Positions 14,370-23,700 of a stretch of DNA of 25,777 bases are shown here, piece after piece. The translations under genes and the position numbers were made by a program. Each line of letters opens with the position of its first letter. Position 1 is the stretch's first letter. This stretch comes from JAGLQA01 sp023135565 (GTDB lineage Bacteria > Acidobacteriota > Aminicenantia > UBA2199). The stretch is taken from assembly GCA_030639305.1 (NCBI GenBank), contig DAOWCY010000099.1, forward strand, positions 1 to 25,777, given 5' to 3'. Under the pieces are notes generated by a model. The model was not told the DNA's origin. It saw only the letters and a program-made list of their open reading frames with translations, and ran no database searches.

Positions 14370-15944
14370 TTATACGTAGGCGGCAAAAATCTCTTTACCC
14401 CGGGCTTCTATTTTCTCCCGATCTCCTATCCTGCCGCTCTCCCTGCGCAGGTCATAAACCAGGAGGTAGCCCCGGCCGGCATTTTGTCTATCGAGATAAT
14501 CGCACAACTGTTCGATACCGGCCCGGTGGTATGATTCACCACGCCAGGTTTTGAGTTCGATAATATACTTTCTATCATGGAAAGTAATCACCACATCCAA
14601 CCGTTTCTCTTCCGAAACCTGCACCTCTTTAAAATCGAATCCCCTACCGTTGATAATGGGTTTGATAAAAGTCAGGAAAAGGAGCCTGCCGTTTCGTTCG
14701 ATAAAATCCCGGTTCTTTTTGCTGTACTGCTCCTTCATGAATTCCTGGAATTTGCGGATGATCTTTTCTATATTTAGAGCGCCGTCCGCTTCGATATAAC
14801 TGCTGCCGACACTGTCGAAAACAGCAGCCCCGGAGGTTTCCATTTTCGAGGTCATGTAATCATAAATGCGCTGTTCGTACAGGCGATTGTGTATTTTGGT
14901 TTTTCTTTTCTCCTCTCTTAAGATACCATAGGTGGCGGCGAAATGAATCAACGGGTTGTCCCGGTTAAAAGAAAATTCATGCCCATCCATAATAATCTTA
15001 AATACGAAATCGTACAAAGCGGGATTGTTCTCCAGGTTTTTTATTAATGAATCGAAATTGGTATAATCTCTCTTAAGAACGATTTGCACTGCTTGTTCCA
15101 GGTCTTCAAGCCGCCAGTTCTTCTCATTTTTTCCGGGTAGAATCTCCTCGTCGATAATCTTGCACAGCAGGCTGACCAGGAAGGGGTACCCGGAAGTAAA
15201 ATAAAATAGTTTCTCCGCAAAAAAAGGTATATCTATGTTTACCTTTCGTTCCGCCGCGTAGTCCGCCAGCATGGGAGTTATCTCCGCGGGGGAGAACGCC
15301 ATATCTATCCTGAAATCCACCGCAATATTCCAGGGGCTGTTATAAGTCTTTTCTTTTTCCGGTCTAATTTTGCTTTTTAGTGTTTTGACATCGTGCACAC
15401 CGGCCAGGATAACCGAATGGAAAGTGTGGTCTTTGCCTTCGTTTCTTTTCAGATACTTTGTCCGCAGCATACCCAGGAAATCGAGAAATAATTGGTTATT
15501 ACCGGCTTTATCCACCTCGTCGATCAGCAGCACTACTTTCCTGTCGGCAGCGAGGATGAAATCCGTAAAAAAAACATTTGAACTATCGAAATCTGTCATC
15601 ATGTTATTGGCTTCAACCAGTACGGCCAGTTCTTTTTCCTGCATAAAAACAAGCCGCCTCTGTATTATATTCAGAACTGTACGAATGAAACGATCGTGTT
15701 TTTCGTAGGTGGGGCTGTCGATGCCTTCGAAGCTAATATCTATAGTCAGGTAATCTTTGTCTTTTTTCAACTGCTGTTCCAGTAAGTACAGGACAGTTGT
15801 TTTACCGTATTGGTGGGGGCGGTTGATAGTAAAATAATCGCCATCGGCTGTCATTCCCATGATTTGTTCCAGCTTCCCGGAAATATCGCACATAAAATGG
15901 CGTCCCGGGATACAGGTGCCGGTTATGTTAAATTTTTTTTTCAT
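14370..15944 (-). CDS. AAA-like ATPase fused to a C-terminal PD-(D/E)XK nuclease
   Basis: This 524-residue protein begins FNITGTCIPGRHFMCDISGK, an entry segment of AAA-like ATPases. Walker A is NRPHQYGKTT (near 42-51), Walker B VVLLIDEVDKA (near 130-140), and a STAND/ORC-like TSGYPFLVSLL motif falls near 250-260. After a helical middle, the C-terminal domain carries RLDVVI and YIIELKTW, the D and E-x-K of a PD-(D/E)XK nuclease, then YLLVYDLR. This ATPase-nuclease family is widespread and often multicopy; a defence role is plausible but unproven. A GGAG site lies seven bases before the ATG. It is codirectional with the three-gene cassette but separated by about 490 bases, so probably an independent unit. 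Confidence 0.85.
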   Translation of the reverse strand: MKKKFNITGTCIPGRHFMCDISGKLEQIMGMTADGDYFTINRPHQYGKTTVLYLLEQQLKKDKDYLTIDISFEGIDSPTYEKHDRFIRTVLNIIQRRLVFMQEKELAVLVEANNMMTDFDSSNVFFTDFILAADRKVVLLIDEVDKAGNNQLFLDFLGMLRTKYLKRNEGKDHTFHSVILAGVHDVKTLKSKIRPEKEKTYNSPWNIAVDFRIDMAFSPAEITPMLADYAAERKVNIDIPFFAEKLFYFTSGYPFLVSLLCKIIDEEILPGKNEKNWRLEDLEQAVQIVLKRDYTNFDSLIKNLENNPALYDFVFKIIMDGHEFSFNRDNPLIHFAATYGILREEKRKTKIHNRLYEQRIYDYMTSKMETSGAAVFDSVGSSYIEADGALNIEKIIRKFQEFMKEQYSKKNRDFIERNGRLLFLTFIKPIINGRGFDFKEVQVSEEKRLDVVITFHDRKYIIELKTWRGESYHRAGIEQLCDYLDRQNAGRGYLLVYDLRRESGRIGDREKIEARGKEIFAAYV

Positions 15945-15971
15945 ATTTACTCCAAAAAAAACGCCGCCTCT

Positions 15972-16000
15972 GTTATAGCAAATTAAAAAGATTTTGAAAA
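15972..16000 (-). promoter_or_regulatory. Possible promoter for the AAA-nuclease gene
   Basis: On the minus strand: TTTTCA (15995-16000), 17-bp spacer, TATAAC (15972-15977). The -10 is good and the -35 is weak. It would give a leader of about 20 bases. Confidence 0.4.
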
Positions 16001-16193
16001 CTTTTGGGTCAGTCTAATCGGTAATGTACTTCCCAGGCCATTACCGGCTGCGGACCCGGGCCCGCTTTTAGAAAAATTGACCTGATGGGGAGTTCATATT
16101 ACGTGCACACCTGTCTCGTGCGGGAATGGACCGGGTTTGAAGGGAGAATGATTTTGCACACAAAATAAAAGTTACCTGGAGTAAAACCGGGTT

Positions 16194-19100
16194 CTATTGG
16201 GCTGCGCGGCCTCTCAGCTCCTGCAGTAACTGGCCCACATTACGGTAATTGGGATCGGCACTCAAAATTTCCTCTATTACCCTTACTGCACTATTAAAAT
16301 CATCTTTGGACCTGTATACCATCATCAGGTCATACTTAATGGCAAGATACTCCTCGGGACTCCGGTCCGGGGTTTCCAGCGCCTTTTCATACCAACCGGC
16401 CGCTTCGCTTAACATCCCCTTTTCCATGAAACACATGCCCAATAAACCGGCGGAATCGAAAATTTTCGTGGGATGCTTGGAAGTAATAAGGAACTCATGA
16501 ATCGCTTCTTCAAGTAATCCCATCTCTTTATAAGCGATGCCTAAATTATACCGGGTGTCCACATCCTCCCGCCCTATCTTCTCATCGATGCCTCTTTTGA
16601 ACTCATCGAAAATCTCTACCATGTTCTTCTCAAGGGTAGTTGTTCTCTGTTTTTCAAGCTCTTTTAACCAAAAATCCACGGCAGCCTTCTCACCGGCTGC
16701 ATTCTTTTCCGTCTCAAAATATATCTCATCTTCCAACAGCAGACCGTCTGTTTTTAAAATGTCATCCTCATCTTCAAAGGGAATCGTCTGGTCTATCTCC
16801 TGGAAAGGAGACTCGCTTTCTACCAGCGCAGCGTCCGCGGGAACCGCTTCCGATATGGGCGGAGATACTGCCGCGGGTTCAACCGCCGCCGGGGGAGCAG
16901 CCTCCCCATCCATTACACCATCTAAGTTAAAGGCATCATCCACCGAAAAATCGGTTCCTTCCGGGGCGCGGGCCGCCAACCTGTCATCTACTTCATCTAA
17001 AGGCACATAACCGGTATCATCAGGTTCTTCCATTTCCACTTCAAAACCGGCATCCGACTGCTCCGGCTGCGCTGCCGGTGGCGACATGGCGTCGTCGCTC
17101 AATTGGAAACCGGAGCCGCTGTCGGTATCCCCGAACTCCGGGGCCATCTCCGGTTCATCGGTTATCGACGGCCCCAATTGGAAAGCGGCTTCATGGACTT
17201 CTAAAAATTTCTCAGACCGGTCTTTCGATTCTACTTCATCTATATGCAATTCAGCAGTTTGTTCGCCCGGGTCTTCTTCAAATTCCGGCGCACCCATTTC
17301 AAAAGCGATGTTATCTAAATCGGAAAATCCCTTATCGCCGGTATCAGTCCCTAAGGGTTCCGCGAAACCGGGCCCGGCCGGTTCATCGAGAGGCTCTTCC
17401 TTTGCTGACTTTGCCCTTTCTAATTTTTCGATTTTTTTCAGTAGTTCTTCATTACCGGAATACTGCTTTTTTAAGCGGTTAACCAATTGTTCCGCATCGC
17501 CGAAATACCCATCGTTGATATAAAAATCCAATTCAGACAATAGAGAAGAAAAACTCTTCTGGAATTTCTGTTCTTCTTGAGACTCAGGTTCAGGTTCAGG
17601 TTCGCCGATGCCGTCCATATCGGTAAGCAAAAGGACATCTTCTTCTGTTTCGACTTTCCGGGGGGCATCCAGGGGAACTTCTTCCCGCTTGATTTCCTCC
17701 ATTTGTTCCTGGAACTCCCCGGTGCCGAAATCTATATCGATATTGGTTTTCTCTTCACCGGACAGTTCGATCAATTTTTCATCTTCCGGGTTTAATAGGG
17801 ACAACTTATCGAGTAATTCGGAACGCTCGAAATCAAGACCTTTTTTTTCATAAATAGTCAATAAATCTTTGCCCTCTTCCACTGCCTGGTCAATTTCTTC
17901 AATGGCATTATAGACTGCAAATAATTTTTCCCTGACTTCGATGCTCTGGGGAAACCGCAGCTTCGTATCCTTTAACACATCGATGGCTTTCCTAAAATCA
18001 CTGATTCTTATTGCATCTTCCGCCACCCCGAGGTTCCGTTTTACGGTTTCCTGCTCTTTTTCACCGGCCGCTGCTTCCGCTGCCGCTGCCTGCTGCTGTT
18101 TATCTTCCTCGGCTTTTTCGTCCATTAACTTTTGCAGTTGATCCTGGTAAGTAATGGGGGTATCGGATAATTTTATTAATTGTTCCAGGTTCTCTTTTAA
18201 TTCAGCGCGCATCCCCTCTTTTTCATAAATGGGAATGAGGGATTCATATAAAGCGATTAAATTACCGGTTTTACCGCTTTGTTCAAATATAGAGGCAAGC
18301 TTATGTTTTGCCGGGAGATAATCGAATTTTGAAGCGATAATAAAACGCAGCAAGTTCTCAGCTTCCTCGACTTTCCCGTCCGTCAGGTTTTTATCGACTA
18401 CCGGCAGGAGAAGTTGATAGGTCTTATCATATTCTTCCCTTTCTAAATAAACTTTGCCCAGCTTCATCACCACTTCCGCTTGGCCGGGGTCCACCTGCGC
18501 CACTTTGGCAAATACCTTTTCCGCTTCTTCCAACCTGCCCTTTTTGAAATACATCTCCCCTAACATTTTCATCAATTCGACGTTTTTCAACAGTTCACTG
18601 CCCATACCGCGCAGCGTTTCGATGGCTTTATCTTCATTTCCTTGAGCAGAATAACAATCCACCAACTTGCCGACTATTTTCGGGCTTTTTACTTTTGTTA
18701 TCGTATTCTTGAGCACTTCCTCCGCTTTAGAGTAATCCCGCTTACGTAACAATATGTCCGCGGCAGTGGTATATTCGTTAACCGCCTCGTCTTGCAAACC
18801 TTCCTTATAAAAGTTGTCGGCCAGGAGAAGCCGCATTTTGATATTGCTCCTGTCGAATTCCAGGATCTTTTTATACATATCGAGGGCTTTTTTCTGGTCC
18901 TTCTTTCTCTTGTATTCCTCTGCCAGATCGAGATAAATCTGTTTGGCTTCTATGACCAATCCCTGTTTGGTATATAATTCAGCTAATTTAAAGGCGGCCT
19001 TCTCATAAGTGGGATCGATCCGGGTGATCCGCTTGAACATAGCGATGGATTTGGCAAAAAAGCCCTCTTTGAGATAATAATCGGCAATCCATTCGAATTG

Positions 19101-19283
19101 TTTTATGGCTTCCGGTAAGGCGTTCTGCCGCAATTGCAGGTCGCCCACAATACGCCTGACTTCAAGATCATCAGGCTTTAAATCTAAAACTTTAGTATAC
19201 TCTTTTATGGATGCTTCGATCTTCCCCTGGCGAAATAGTTTATTCGCCTGTTTCAGGATACCTAATCTCTTATCTTTTGCCAT
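16194..19283 (-). CDS. Large tetratricopeptide-repeat protein
   Basis: This 1029-residue protein has an N-terminal array of TPR-like helical pairs from residue 1 to about 370 (for example KLFRQGKIEASIKEYTKVLD and LGEMYFKKGRLEEAEKVFAK). A charged, Ala/Gln-rich helix and further TPRs follow to about 520. A long acidic, proline-containing low-complexity linker runs from about 540 to 850. A final TPR block of about 170 residues includes YNLGIAYKEMGLLEEAIHEF. There is no signal peptide or catalytic motif, so it is probably a cytoplasmic scaffold. Its ATG overlaps the rnhB stop by one base (TAATG), indicating translational coupling in the rplS-rnhB operon. The specific partner is unknown. Confidence 0.88.
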   Translation of the reverse strand: MAKDKRLGILKQANKLFRQGKIEASIKEYTKVLDLKPDDLEVRRIVGDLQLRQNALPEAIKQFEWIADYYLKEGFFAKSIAMFKRITRIDPTYEKAAFKLAELYTKQGLVIEAKQIYLDLAEEYKRKKDQKKALDMYKKILEFDRSNIKMRLLLADNFYKEGLQDEAVNEYTTAADILLRKRDYSKAEEVLKNTITKVKSPKIVGKLVDCYSAQGNEDKAIETLRGMGSELLKNVELMKMLGEMYFKKGRLEEAEKVFAKVAQVDPGQAEVVMKLGKVYLEREEYDKTYQLLLPVVDKNLTDGKVEEAENLLRFIIASKFDYLPAKHKLASIFEQSGKTGNLIALYESLIPIYEKEGMRAELKENLEQLIKLSDTPITYQDQLQKLMDEKAEEDKQQQAAAAEAAAGEKEQETVKRNLGVAEDAIRISDFRKAIDVLKDTKLRFPQSIEVREKLFAVYNAIEEIDQAVEEGKDLLTIYEKKGLDFERSELLDKLSLLNPEDEKLIELSGEEKTNIDIDFGTGEFQEQMEEIKREEVPLDAPRKVETEEDVLLLTDMDGIGEPEPEPESQEEQKFQKSFSSLLSELDFYINDGYFGDAEQLVNRLKKQYSGNEELLKKIEKLERAKSAKEEPLDEPAGPGFAEPLGTDTGDKGFSDLDNIAFEMGAPEFEEDPGEQTAELHIDEVESKDRSEKFLEVHEAAFQLGPSITDEPEMAPEFGDTDSGSGFQLSDDAMSPPAAQPEQSDAGFEVEMEEPDDTGYVPLDEVDDRLAARAPEGTDFSVDDAFNLDGVMDGEAAPPAAVEPAAVSPPISEAVPADAALVESESPFQEIDQTIPFEDEDDILKTDGLLLEDEIYFETEKNAAGEKAAVDFWLKELEKQRTTTLEKNMVEIFDEFKRGIDEKIGREDVDTRYNLGIAYKEMGLLEEAIHEFLITSKHPTKIFDSAGLLGMCFMEKGMLSEAAGWYEKALETPDRSPEEYLAIKYDLMMVYRSKDDFNSAVRVIEEILSADPNYRNVGQLLQELRGRAAQ

Positions 19284-19873
19284 TATGCTGCCCTGAAGCT
19301 CTTACGGTGAAACCCGGTTTGCCCTTTTAACGATAGGGCCTGACGATGCGCCTTAGTTGGATAACCTTTATTGTTTTCAAAAAGATAGCCGGGAAAAAAA
19401 CTTGCAAAGGAGACTAACAGTTGGTCCCTGAACACTTTGGCAATAATCGAGGCCGCGGCGATGGACAAACTTTTCGTATCTCCTTTTATTATACCGCGTC
19501 CCGGTATATCTAAAAAGTCAGGTTCCATCCCGTCCATTAAGACATAATCCGGCGTACCCTGTAATCCTTTAACAGCCATATTCATCGCTTTTTTTGTCGC
19601 CTCCAGGATGTTTAAATCGTCTATCTCGTCGTTCCAGCACCAACCGATGGAATAGGCAGCAGCGTTCTCATAAATGTAATCGGACACCTGCAGCCGTTTA
19701 CGGGGGCTCAACTGCTTGGAATCCTTTAACTGGAAATTCAACTTTCCCGGGTCTAAAACAACGGCCCCGGCAACGACGGGTCCAAATAACGCCCCGCGGC
19801 CAACTTCATCCACACCGCAGATGTACAGGTAATTTTGTTCTAAGAGCTCTGCCTCGATATCATAATTACCCAT
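19283..19873 (-). CDS. rnhB: Ribonuclease HII
   Basis: This 196-residue protein has the normal length for RNase HII, which removes ribonucleotides and RNA from RNA-DNA hybrids during replication and repair. It begins CGVDEVGRGALFGPVVAGAVVLDP, with the first two catalytic acids in VDEVGRG. DSKQLSPRKR follows, then YVLMDGM with the third aspartate, and SIAAASIIAKVFRD with the fourth. The C-terminal NKGYPTKAHRQAL and GFHRKSF motifs are also typical. It starts seven bases after rplS, with an AGGTAA site inside the end of rplS, and overlaps the TPR gene by one base. The order rplS-rnhB is common in bacteria. Confidence 0.97.
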   Translation of the reverse strand: MGNYDIEAELLEQNYLYICGVDEVGRGALFGPVVAGAVVLDPGKLNFQLKDSKQLSPRKRLQVSDYIYENAAAYSIGWCWNDEIDDLNILEATKKAMNMAVKGLQGTPDYVLMDGMEPDFLDIPGRGIIKGDTKSLSIAAASIIAKVFRDQLLVSFASFFPGYLFENNKGYPTKAHRQALSLKGQTGFHRKSFRAA

Positions 19874-19880
19874 TAACCGG

Positions 19881-20456
19881 TTACCTGAGTTCTTTTAACC
19901 TGGCGGCTTTTCCTCTTAAGTTCCTCAAATAATAAAGTTTTGCCCTCCTGACTCGCGAATGTTTTTTAACCTCGATTGCCTGTACCAATTTCGAATTCAG
20001 GGGAAAGATGCGCTCAACGGCAATACCGAAAGAGGTCTTTCTAACAGTGATGGTTTTTGCTATGCCTGAATTTTTTATGGCAATTACGGTTCCCTCAAAA
20101 ATCTGGGTTCTCTCTTTACCGCCTTCGATAACACGGTAGGACATCCTGACCAGGTCGCCTGGTTTTATAGCAGGAAGGTCTTTTCTTACCTCTTCTAAAT
20201 AATTTAAATCACCGATAAAAGCCGATTTTTTCGGTTTCTCCTCTTCTTGCTGAGCAGCTTTTTTTTCTTTGCTTTCCTGTGATTTTTTTTTTTTCTTTTC
20301 AGCTTTCTTTTGAGCCGCGGTTTTTTCTTCTTGCTTCGGTTCTTCAGTTCCTGCTGCGGTTTCTTTTATTTCGGGAGTTTCTGCTGCATCTTTTGTCTCT
20401 TCAGCTTTGCCGGCTTCAGTATCAGCACTCACGTTGTCCTTTTTTTCTTCGGCCAT
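19881..20456 (-). CDS. rplS: Ribosomal protein L19 with a long charged N-terminal extension
   Basis: Residues from about 78 to 191 are a normal L19: LNYLEEVRKDLPAIKPGDLV, IFEGTVIAIKNSG, ITVRKTSFGIAVERIFPL, and VRRAKLYYLRNLRGKAARLKE. L19 sits at the 30S-50S interface of the large subunit. Typical L19 is about 115 residues; here about 77 extra N-terminal residues form a low-complexity Ala/Glu/Lys-rich segment. The extended start is supported by an AAGGAGA site six bases before the ATG, and there is no internal Met before the core. The gene is first in the operon with rnhB and the TPR gene. It is driven by a promoter at 20595-20623, which leaves a leader of about 130 bases that could host ribosomal-protein autoregulation. 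Confidence 0.95.
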   Translation of the reverse strand: MAEEKKDNVSADTEAGKAEETKDAAETPEIKETAAGTEEPKQEEKTAAQKKAEKKKKKSQESKEKKAAQQEEEKPKKSAFIGDLNYLEEVRKDLPAIKPGDLVRMSYRVIEGGKERTQIFEGTVIAIKNSGIAKTITVRKTSFGIAVERIFPLNSKLVQAIEVKKHSRVRRAKLYYLRNLRGKAARLKELR

Positions 20457-20594
20457 TCTTAATCTCCTTATAAAATGAAATGTATCTAAATATCCACGTT
20501 TGCTCGATTACCGGGCCTTACGTTAAGATGCCGTTCAAATCGATAAGCTTACGATTTTTTTATGCTTCATACGCTTATTGATTAATGACCCCCT

Positions 20595-20623
20595 ATTGTA
20601 CTATTTTTTTTACCATTTTTCAA
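20595..20623 (-). promoter_or_regulatory. Sigma70 promoter for rplS-rnhB-TPR
   Basis: On the minus strand: TTGAAA (20618-20623), 17-bp spacer, TACAAT (20595-20600). It lies divergent to, and about 40 bp from, the promoter of the metallopeptidase gene. The leader of about 130 bases includes an A/T-rich GTAAGCTTAT segment but no recognised leader family. Confidence 0.65.
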
Positions 20624-20663
20624 GCCCTAATTTCACCCTAAATTTTCCATAATCTTTAATTAA

Positions 20664-20692
20664 TTGAAAAAAAGGACAATTTCCGATAAAAT
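20664..20692 (+). promoter_or_regulatory. Sigma70 promoter for the M14-type peptidase
   Basis: TTGAAA (20664-20669), 17-bp spacer, TAAAAT (20687-20692). The predicted start near 20699 gives a leader of about 37 bases with GGAGG at 20726-20730, six bases before the ATG. Confidence 0.7.
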
Positions 20693-20736
20693 GCAGGTAT
20701 GAGAAATACTTTTTTTAACAATCCTGGAGGCATTGA

Positions 20737-23700
20737 ATGAATCACACAAAATCTAAAAAAAAGAATGCGGGGCTTATTTTACTAACACTTTTCCCTATCT
20801 TGCTGTTCTCGATGGGGCAATTGCCCGGCAGCGCCGGTATTGCTCCCGGAATGGATTTAGCGGCTATTTTTAAGAACCGGCTGGTTATAGATACCAATAA
20901 CGACCATATCCCCGATGATATAGCAGCGCGGTTTTTAATCGGCAGCCGGGCGCTCTCCCCGGATATCGAAGCTGCCGCCGCTATTGCCGCCCGTCTCGGG
21001 TTTGAAAGCTGCGCTATGGACCCGGCCCTATGCGTATCCGGTTGGAACGAAGCAAAAAAAAAGAAAATAGAATGGCTGATAACTTTTTCTACTATAAGTT
21101 CTCCAGCCCGGGGGGTGCGGCGCACCCGGCCTATGAGGGGCCTGCCGCAGGCAAGCGGGATCAGGGTTTACAAGCAAAAGGGAATAAAAGTAATCGACAT
21201 TTTCGGAGAGACGCCGCGGGCCAGGAGATATGCGGCGCTGAATTTTTTCTCCAGGTTCCCCTACACCTGGGATATAACCGGGCGGGAGACCGGCGAACTA
21301 TGGTCCCGGGTCAAAGAGGATGTGCTGGGCCGCATCCCGGGGCCTGATAGAAAAAAGGCGTCCATAAGAATCACCGCTGTACACTACCTGTACCGGGAGC
21401 CTTTAGAAAAAAGCGTGAAAAACCGCCTGCTGGAGCGCTCAGGGCTTTCCGGCACCACGCAGAAAAAAGGAGAAGTGGAGAAAGTCGAAGTGGAACTAAT
21501 TGTTCCCGGGGACATACAAGATATCGCCGCCGCTTTCAAAAATCTTATCGATGCCCACAAATCGGGAATAGACACACAGATTCTCAATTTTGCCGGGGTC
21601 AAACACACCGTGATTCATATTTCTTCTTTAGGAAACAAAAAAAATGGAAAAACTGTTTGTATTCCGCGTACAACTGTACCGCAGCGGTTTTTGAATCCCG
21701 CGGTGGACCCTTTTTTCTTCAAGAAAAAAACCGACATAAAAGATGTACAGTCGGACATAGCGGGATTCTACACCGGTAAAGGAATTTATAAAGATACCGA
21801 TGAGGATGGTTTTGCCGACAAATTGGTTTCCCGGATTATTTACGAAGGCAGTCTACCTTTTCGGGTGATCGACCTCTGCGCCAGGATCGGTCTCGAGGAT
21901 TGCGCAGTCAGTTTGCCTTTTATCCGGGACGCGGAAAATTTCGATATGAAGACCATCAAAAACGTAGAACGCCCGATATTTATAGGCAGGGGCAGCCGTT
22001 TTACCGGCTACCTCAGGAAAATCGGCAGAGCCGGGATTCCTTCCTTAGGGCAGGATGAAGGGGTTATTCAATTCAGTGCCGGGTTTAATCCCGGCGGCGC
22101 TTATATAATATCCGGTTCCGGTCCCGGCGGAGAAAATGCGGCCCTGGGGTATGCGGCGGGAACGCTTCCTTTTATTTCGGCGGGTTTTACCCGGCCCGGC
22201 GCGCCGGTGTGGCAGGATTTGAACCGCCGGATCGAGCTTTTTTTCGGTCGTAAAAGCGACGCCGGTATTGCCGCTTACGGGATACTGCAATTAGACAGGC
22301 AAAAAAAAGCATTTGCCGCAGCAGACTTAGAAAGCGCGGACGTTCGTTTGTTCACCCTGCGGAGGGTGGAGAACCTGGATAGTTTTCTTACTGAACGAAT
22401 TCAAACCTATCGTGCTTCTACAAATAAACAAAAGTTTTTTGGGGGGTCCAGGGGGGCAATTTTACAAAAAAGCCCCCCTGGTCGCCGAAGGCAGGAAAAA
22501 AATAAACTTTCAATAAAGAGCAGTGGCCGGTTAACGCCTGCCGAAGGCTTTTCGGACACTTATGCGCCGCAGTGGGAAGTGGACGAATTTAGGGAAATAT
22601 TTACTCAGAAAGTACTCCCCAAATTGCAAAGTTTGGCAAAAGAGCAGCCGGTGAAAGAAGGCGTCTCCCCTACCCTGTTTATCGACCTACGGTTAAGCGA
22701 ACCAAAAGAAGTGCTGGAACAGCAGGCGGCCTGGATAGAGGACATGGCGGTGGCAGCCGGGTTCAAGAAAAAGCAAGTGGAAGTGCGGGCTATTTGTGCT
22801 TACAAGCAGGGTTTTCACTGGATCAAAGACCATCTAATCCCCCGCTTAAATAAAAGTTTTTCGGGGGGGAATTTTCCACAAAATAAGGTGGAAAATTGGG
22901 ATAGACGCACTGCGTCTCCCGCTTTGGGGCGGCATTTCAAAAAAGCCCCCCTGGCACTTATCCCCTCCCCACGTGGTGAGGCCGAAGGCAAGACAGAAGA
23001 TCTATCAGCTATTAAAATCCGTTTTTCTCCTTTCCCGCTGGATCTCGAAAGCGCCGAAAAGTACCGCCCCGAACCGGTGAGGTGGCTGCAGGAGCTTTAC
23101 CCCATAGATGAGATATTAGAAAAAGAGTTAAATATCCCGCTGCAAGCGATTCATTTTGAAAAAGACGACACGTTAGAAGACGCTGTTTACGAAATAACTG
23201 TTCTTGGTCGAACCGGGGAGGAACTTTTCAAAGAAACCTTTACTCCTTTTACTACAGTGATTCCTTTCCAGGAGCGTTTCAAGCAGTGGGGGAATGTGAC
23301 AGTATGCACTGGCGGTATCCGGGTCGCATGGCAGGACCGGGAGGTCTTTTCGACTACCATCGACACGGACCCGCTGCGTTTATGGAAGCATTACCAGGGG
23401 AAGATCCTGCCCAAACTAACCGGCATGATAGAAAAATTAGCCGGTGGCCCGTTGAAATTGGAAGAGCAGCCTTTTTTTGACCGGCTGCTGGTAAAAGTAT
23501 GGATGAGCGAGCCCGACTACCGTTTAGGATTGGATGAAGAGTTGGTCAGTTCTTTAGAATCTTTCCACGAGGATGTGTATTTCAACACTTTGGATTATTT
23601 CCAGGGGTTGGTGAAGAAAGACCCTGAGATGGATGTAGAGAACCCCTTGATGGCGCAGCGTTGGGCAGCTCCCGGCAATATCCTGCCCATCATCCACCCT

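Noticed and set aside
16055..16075. Rightward terminator GCGG...CCGC with TTTT
   Set aside because: The stem is four base pairs with a self-complementary loop, and no rightward gene precedes it.
22448..22481. Rho-independent terminator inside the peptidase gene
   Set aside because: The hairpin is strong but has no T-tract after the right arm (TCGCCGAAGG follows), and it lies within a long intact coding frame.
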